Assembly: GCA_003508835.1 (NCBI GenBank)
Contig: PUFA01000070.1
Span: 2,418,001 to 2,482,000, forward strand
DNA from: Eonycteris spelaea
Taxonomy: Eukaryota; Chordata; Mammalia; Chiroptera; Pteropodidae
Length of the DNA stretch: 64,000 nucleotides
Direction: 5' to 3'
In this document: in pieces, positions 57,620 through 64,000 of the stretch
Layout: every line of letters begins with the position of its first letter
Position numbering within the stretch: the stretch's first letter is position 1
Notes under the pieces: generated by a model
What the model was told of the DNA's origin: nothing
Seen by the model: only the letters and a program-made list of their open reading frames with translations
The model's database searches: none
Position numbers and translations under genes: made by a program

Positions 57620-58016
57620 TTAAAATGAATACTCATGCTTCATCCAACTCCTTCCTGCCTCATGGTCCTTATGCCTGCTGTCATAGGCCATTCCCTCTGT
57701 TTGAAACACTTTTTACCTATTACCCCTACCCCCAACCCCAGCGAATTTCTGTATTTTCTATTCAGGCCTCAGGTTAAACATCATCTCAATAAACTCTTCC
57801 TTGACTTCTCCAGTTTAGCAAGTACTACCTGTAGATCTCTCATGTATGATATATCTCTCTTTGATAGTATGTGTCTTGATTGTAATTTGTTAACCAAATT
57901 ACTGCTGGACTGTAAGATGATGAGAGCAGGCTGTGTGTGGTCCACCACCAAGTCCCCAGAGCCTGACATACAATAGATGCTCTGGGAATATTTGTAGAAT
58001 GAATGAATGAACAAAT
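57620..58016 (+). repeat. L2 LINE 3' end
   Basis: 'Gaaacactttttacctattacccc', 'caggcctcaggttaaacatcatctc', 'ctggactgtaagatgatgagagcagg', 'gcctgacatacaatagatgctctgggaatatttg', ending in the L2-type tail TGAATGAATGAA. The 113-codon frame at 57635-57976 is inside it. Confidence 0.85.
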
Positions 58017-58439
58017 GACTGCTTGGATAACTACCAGATGGTTGCTACTAGAGGAGGAAAGGGGCTGCTACCATTTATTGGAGACCAGTAAACTGTTCCA
58101 CACACATACATAAAACCAGTAATTAATGATAATGGTTATTCAGAACAGTTAAAAGCCAATTTAAGCATATTTGTGGTAAATTCAATTTAAAAAAGATAAT
58201 GAAGGGTAGGGAATATAATGATCATTGAATCTCCCTGCATATGCAATAATGCTTCTTCCCAATAGTATTAAGCAATCCTAGTAATTTTCAAAGTTTTTCA
58301 ACCTCTCTTTGGTGTCTCTTCCCTTCAGTTCTAGTAATAGGTGCACATCTGGTGAGTTCGTGTGTTGGAAAACTAGACACTTACTTTGAAGTACATTCAT
58401 TTCACTTTTTCATTCAAATACATACTGAGTATTGATTAT

Positions 58440-58610
58440 GTAAGTCACAATTGCCAATGAGTGACATTAGATAAAATACTTAACCTTTGTGTACCTTAGT
58501 TTCCTTAAATATAAAATAGGGTTCTTAGTATGAAACAGGATAATGCCTGTGGTAAAGCTTTTAGCATAGTACCTGGCATACTATAAGCTTTCACTAATAT
58601 GATTATCATT
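58440..58610 (+). repeat. MIR SINE
   Basis: 'Gataaaatacttaacctttgtgtaccttagtttccttaaat', 'acctggcatactataagctttcac'. Confidence 0.75.
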
Positions 58611-58844
58611 TTTTTTATTATGTTGGCCAAGTTTTATCATGAAAATAAATACAGATGAGATAACTGATTTAGAAAGAATATATATTACATGCTCATGAAG
58701 TTGAGACTTCTAACAGGTTTCATGTTTTGGAATCATAATTTATGTATCATAAAAAACAGGCTACATAAGAGCTCCAGAATTCTTCACTATTTATAAGAGA
58801 TCCTTTTAATGAAAATACCAAATGTAGCATATCTTTTAAAAATA

Positions 58845-61330
58845 ATTTCTTAATTTTTAAATTACACTTGTCATATGTTATTATATTAGTTTCAGGTGTA
58901 TAGCATAGTGATTAGACATTTATATTACTTATAAAGTGATCACCCTGATAAATCTAGCACCTGTCTGACACCATACATATTTATTTCAATATTGACTATA
59001 ATTTTTATGCTATACTTTACATCTCCATAACTATTTTGTAACTATCAATTTGTACTTCTTAATTCTTTTCTCTTTTCACCCTGCCCCTCAACCCTATTCC
59101 TGTCTGGGAACCATCAAAATGTTCTCTGCTATCTATGAGTTTGTTTCTGTTTTATTTGTTTGTTTATTTTGTTCTTTAGATTCCTTATGTAAGTGAAATC
59201 ATATGGCATTTGTCTTTTTTAGTATGACTTTCTCCACTAAACACAATACGCTCTAGGTCCATCTATGTAGTTGCAGTTCGCAAGATTTCATTTTTTATGG
59301 CTATAATATTCCATTGTACATATGTACTACTTTTTCTTTATCCATTGATGGATGCCCAGGTAGTCTCCACATCTTGACTATTGTAAATAATGCTGCAATG
59401 AACATATGGATTCCATGTCCCTTCAAAGTAGTGTTTTGTGTTTCTTCTGTTAAATACCCAGAAATGGGATCCTTCTTTGTCTCTTGTTATAGCCTTTGTT
59501 TTAAAGTCTATTTTGTCTAGCATAAGTGGTGCTACCCCAGATTTTTGTTTGTTTGTTTCAATTTTCATGAAACATCTTTTTCTATCCCTTTACTTTCAGA
59601 CTATGTGTGTCTTCCTATCTGACATGGGTCTCTTGTAGGCAACAATTGTAAGGGCCATATTTTCTTATCCATTCAACACTCTTTCTTTTGATTGGAGAAT
59701 TTAATCCATTTACATTTCAAGTATTTGCTGATAGATATGTAGTTATTGTCATTTTATTATTCATATTTCTTCTTCTTCTTTTTCTTAAAGAAGTCCCTCT
59801 AACATTGCCTGTAATTCTGGCTTGGTGACAATGAAGTCTTTTAGCTTTTTCTTGTCTGGGAAGCTTTTTATCTGTCCTTCGATTCTAAATGATAGCTTTA
59901 CTGGGTAGAGTAATCTTGCCTGTATGTCCTTACTTTTTGTCACTTGGATATTTCCTGCCAATCCCTTCTGGCCTACAAAATTTCTGTTGAGAAATCAGCT
60001 GACGGTCATATGGGAGCTTCCCTGTAAGTAACTAACTGCTTTTCTCGTGTTGCTTTTAAGATTCTCTTTTTGTTTTTAACCATTGGCATTTTCTTTATGA
60101 TGTGTTTTGGTGTGGTCCTCTTTGGGTTTCTCTTGTTTGGGACTCTCTGACCTTCCTGGGCTTGTATGTCTATTTCCTTTACCAGGTTAGGGAAGTTTTC
60201 TGTCATTGTTTCTTGAAATAGGTTTTCATTCCTTGCTTTATCTCTTCTCCTTTTGGTATCCCTATGATGTGAATGTTGGCATGCTTGATGTTGTCCCTCT
60301 TACACTCTTCTCATTTTTTTTTTTTTTCGGATTCTTCTTTCTTGTTGCTCTTCTGTTTGGGTGTTTTCTGCTACCTTATCTTCCTCTACTTCAGGTAATC
60401 TACTGTTGATTCCTCCTAAGATATTCTTCATTTCAGTTATTGTATTCTTCATTTTTGATTGTTATTTTTTATGTTTTCTATCTACATTTTTATGTTTCCC
60501 ACTTATTTGTTGAAGTTCTCATTGAGATAACTGAGCATCCTTATAACCAGTGTTTTGAATTCTGCATCTGGTAGATTACTGGTCCCCATTTTGTTTAATT
60601 CTTTTTATGGAGCTTTGTTCTGTTCTTTCATTTGGGACATGTTTGTCTCCCCATTTTGGCTGCCTCCCTGTATTTGTTTCTATGTTTGAGGTAGAGCTGT
60701 TATATCCCTTAGTCTTAGGGGTCTTATGTAGTAGATGCCTTGTGGGTCCAGTGGTTCAGTTTTCCTGGTCACCTGAGCTGAGTGCTTCAGGTATGTCCTT
60801 TGTAGGGGTTATGTGTGCCCTCTTGCGTAGTTGAGTCTTGGATGGTGTTTGCATATCAATGGGAGGGATTGACTCTTGGATTGATTGATTGTGAAGACAG
60901 GGCATAACAATGGTGGAGAAGCTGTTATGCAGGGGCTGACCCTGTAAAGCAGGTCTCTGGTACCTGTCCCGTCTGCTCTTTGGGAATGTCATCATCGGAT
61001 ATGGCCTTGGGTGGTGCTCTGGCTCAGACCAAAGCCAGCCAGCAGGTGTGCAGGCCAGGGCCTCTGGTAGGGGTCCAACTGCAGGCTAAGTTCAGCCACA
61101 ACCTATGCCCTGCCCGAGGCCACCTACTTTGAGCCAGCAATAAATCCTAAGATAGCTGCCACCCATGCTGGGCTTGGATGTGCCTATTCTGTGTGTCCCC
61201 AGTTGTAGGATTTCTGTTCAGTTAGATTTCAGGCAATTATCAATGATGGTTGTTCTGTAGTTTGGATGTAATTTTGATGTGGTCATGAGAGGAGGCAAGC
61301 ACAGCATTTACTTTCTCGCCATCTTGACCA
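58845..61330 (-). mobile_element. Internally deleted L1 with both ends present, antisense
   Basis: In + order: 3' UTR (58857-59160: 'gtttcaggtgtatagcatagtgattag', 'gtgatcaccctgataaatctag'), ORF2 end and body pieces (59280-59760: 'gccatattttcttatccattc', 'aatttaatccatttacatttcaag'), then about 1.5 kb of other L1 sequence ending in a 5' region (60560-61330: 'ccccattttggctgcctccctg', 'gaggcaagcacagcatttac', 'cgccatcttgacc'). The element is about 2.5 kb instead of 6 kb or more. A short AATAATTT lies at both borders and may be the target duplication. Frames at 59314-60995 are fragments on either strand, with no intact L1 gene. Confidence 0.8.
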
Positions 61331-62324
61331 ATAATTTAACAATGATTTAATAATGATTATCATTATTTTCATGTCAGGAACTGTTAAACTCTGGCCATCC
61401 AAGGATTGAAAAGAGATGATCCTCTCTCTTATGAGTTCATGGCTTGTGAATGATTGGCACTTTAGTGCTCAAGAGTATCTTTTCTTCTTTAGAACCAGCC
61501 AAGTTGATAAGATGATCGTCAGTGAGAGTTTCTGATTGCACTCGCTCTTCACGATGGCTCCCAGCTTTTTCAACTTTCTAGCAGAGCTACAGTATATTCA
61601 CAGTGTGCCACTCCTAGCAGCATTTAGTTTTCCTCCCAATCAGTCTGGCTCTAGCCTGTAAGTATCACATGGGGTCTTCTTCCCCATACCCTGTAGTGTT
61701 TGAGTGGCTGGGCAGATGTTTGGCCATTTGCAGTCTTACTTGGATTACATTGAGTTTGGGTGCTGCTGGATACATGGTTGAAGGTTCAGAGAAAATTGTT
61801 CACAATCTGTGAAGCATGTGAATTATATTCCTGTGACATTTTAAAAATTCTTGGCAGAGGGAGAAGTGTTGAGTGAAAGATAATAATCCACTGTTACCTT
61901 CCCCTTCATTTGACTGCTGTAAGAAATCTGTTGGGAAATCTGATAAATTGGATTCATCACTGTGCTTCCCATTTGTTAGCCTCCTCCTTCTTCTGTACCA
62001 CTTCCTACTGGCAATGCGTGATTAGGAAATACTTTTTATGCAGGCATGTGATTGATGCTCAGTCCCCAAAAGATTATCTGATTAACACAATGGGTTCTAA
62101 GTGACGAGATCAAATTTTGGCCATTACTTTTATAGGCGGAAATGTCTCATAAGTGACTGCTGTCTCTTTTAAAATGCCATCTCAGTCTTGTGGGAGATTG
62201 GTTTTTTGTTTATGGCAAAGTTCATGGAAGTTTTCTCTCACATTTCCTGGAGACTTTCACCTGGATGTAAGAGAAAAAAGAAAACAAAATTTCAAACTAC
62301 ATAACTTAGAACCATGAATGCATT
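61331..62324. other. Intergenic, no gene seen
   Basis: Unassigned. 61637-61664 shares about 28 bases with 62689-62716 (see findings). Confidence 0.5.
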
Positions 62325-62330
62325 TGCATA

Positions 62331-62393
62331 TATATAACTTCTAATATATAACTTCTAATAAAACTTCTAATATATAACTTCTAATATTTCTAA
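62331..62393 (+). repeat. 14-bp tandem repeat
   Basis: TATATAACTTCTAA occurs at 62331, 62345 and 62371; a shortened unit (TAAAACTTCTAA) lies at 62359 and a degenerate one ends the array. Confidence 0.95.
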
Positions 62394-62489
62394 AACAGTG
62401 TTCACAATACTATCTGGCAATAGTTCTTTCTTCCTCTTAGATTTCTCTCATTTGTATCTTCACACTGACTGTATTTATGAATATAGTTA

Positions 62490-62705
62490 TTACTTAGAAT
62501 TTACTGTGTATCAGGCGTTACTCTAAGAACTTTACATGGATTAATTTTATTGCCACCTAACAACAACCTTAGGATAGAGTACTATTATCATCCTCATCTA
62601 CAGGCAAGGAAACAGAGGAAGAAAAAACTAAAATAAGTCACCCAGAGTCACAAACTAGTAAGCAGGGGAGCTGAAATATGAACCCAATCAGTCTGGCTCT
62701 AACCT
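62490..62705 (-). repeat. MIR SINE (antisense)
   Basis: 'Gtgtatcaggcgttactctaagaactttacatgg', 'ctacaggcaaggaaacagagg', 'cccagagtcacaaactagtaagcaggggagc', 'atgaacccaatcagtctggctcta'. Confidence 0.88.
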
Positions 62706-64000
62706 GTAACTATGGTTGCCATTGCCATTCAAGGTCTAGTCTGTGCAAAGTGAACCACAGAGAAGGCCTATTTAGCTCAAACCCAAGGACTGTGCAAGTT
62801 ATTGGAGAACATTGCAAGGCAACCAGAAGCCTCTGGGTCACTGTGTTGGAGAACAATCTGCTCATGTGCCCTTCACTAGAGGCCATACATTGCTTTGCTG
62901 CTTAAAGAAACAAACCTTTAAAGACGAATTCAATCTTATGAAAAAGGTTGTTAACAAGATAAAATAATAAGAAAGCTTTCTTTTCGTGAAGTTTCCATTG
63001 AAGAAAACAATTCTTACTTGTATTTAAATTTAAAACATATAATCTCTTTTTAGGCTTAAAAATATGGACCTTGTAAATTAAACCATATAGATGTTTGCAT
63101 TTTTTTTCTTTTTTTTGATTGATAGTAATTGAAATTTTTATATGTCTTAAATTTTGTTCTTTAATGTTAAACATTGCCTCTGAGAGAAAACACAAGAATA
63201 TAAATGATTCCTATGAAAAGTCTACTCAAGCTGAGGCTAGAATCAGCCAATTCTATCATTTGCCTTTTCATGTTTGTTTGCCTTCTTATGTTTGTTTGTT
63301 TGAAGGAATTAAATTTCTTATATTATTTGGTGCAATGGAATGATGTGTTAGACATAGATTGAATTTACTGACTTCAACATCTGTTTTCAGAAATCTTAGC
63401 CCTTCTCACCTTTACTTGGAAGCTGCTAAGTTTTACCCCAAGAACGAGGTACACTTTGAGCAGTTAGGGTGAAGAGTTTACCAGGCCCTCTTAAACGTCC
63501 ATACCTTTTACGTCTTCCTGAGCAGAGCTCTGGGGATAGAGTAATGTGGTCTTGGCTATTAAAGACAGTGGGCCAGGAACACCTGGTCACAATAAATATA
63601 GGTTCCTTCTTTTAGCCTTCTCTGTGGTCTTAAAAATGAATCTACAAATTTTAAAATTTGTCATTTCCAGGATTATGATAATCCCAGGTAATGAGACATT
63701 TTCACGAGTCCCACATTGTAAATCTGATGCTAGCTTATTTAAAAGACCATATCCAAAAAAGACTGAATTTTGCTAATTGTACAGTTTCCTGGATTTGATT
63801 CATACCAACATCAGACAGACTTAAAAATCAAGAATATTTACAAGATATCTAATTATTAAAATCATTAAAACAAATAAATTTTATCGACTGTTATTTTAAG
63901 AAATTGACAATCACACTGAAAGCAATTAGGCAAATTCCTGTAGTGTAGGAATAAATTTGGACGAAGTCTAAATATCTGTGAGGCTCAGTGAGTCTAAAAT
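62706..64000. other. Intergenic to window end, no gene seen
   Basis: AT-rich and unassigned. The 97-codon minus frame at 62902-63195 is rich in Lys/Phe/Asn, as AT-rich DNA gives by chance. Confidence 0.5.

Noticed and set aside
57635..57976. 113-codon frame
   Set aside because: Inside an L2 3' end; no coding role.
11158..64000. HMGA2 exons, expected on this side of LLPH
   Set aside because: I looked for the AT-hook coding blocks (RGRP motifs) and found none, so HMGA2 must lie beyond the window.
1..64000. CRISPR arrays, prophage, operons
   Set aside because: The direct repeats present are microsatellites or short tandem units, and the two genes have introns with mammalian splice sites.

Overview
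The window is mammalian nuclear DNA, most likely from an Old World fruit bat (Pteropodidae). Two things point there. At 44232-44425 there is a minus-strand retroposon made of a tRNA-Val(UAC)-like head joined to a 5S rRNA-like body, the composition described for fruit-bat SINEs. The L1 3' ends at 49400-49740 and 27800-28142 look like chiropteran/laurasiatherian L1. I saw no carnivore, ruminant, horse or vesper-bat tRNA SINEs. The species call is inference; the SINE itself is read directly.

Only two protein-coding genes are supported, both on the + strand. (1) The 3' end of TMBIM4 (Golgi Bax-inhibitor-1 family membrane protein): its last two coding exons at 1266-1311 and 1864-2070. (2) The complete small gene LLPH: CpG-rich promoter and non-coding first exon near 4900-4965, coding exons 6619-6823 and 10979-11157, and a poly(A) signal at 11321. 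This order matches the human 12q14.3 neighbourhood (IRAK3-TMBIM4-LLPH-HMGA2). The remaining 52 kb is therefore probably the LLPH-HMGA2 intergenic interval; HMGA2 itself is not in the window.

Layout: 1-2070, TMBIM4 exons with antisense L1 pieces in the intron. 2104-2499, a sense-oriented endogenous-retrovirus-like LTR 33 bp after the TMBIM4 stop, supplying the first AATAAA downstream. 4560-5240, LLPH CpG promoter. 5290-10980, LLPH introns holding nested old repeats and an antisense L1. 11330-64000, non-coding DNA made of decayed L1, L2 and MIR copies, a nested pair of Tigger-type DNA transposons (15763-16558), a retrocopy-like segment of unknown parent (13478-13960), many microsatellites, one fruit-bat SINE, and a 2.5 kb internally deleted antisense L1 (58845-61330). 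The longest tracts without recognisable repeats are about 24900-26750, 36000-39300 and 52750-56600; these are the best places to look for long-range regulatory DNA.

I found no CRISPR array, operon or bacterial-type system. Repeat calls come from reading and recall of family consensus sequences, not from a repeat-masking run, so their borders are approximate.
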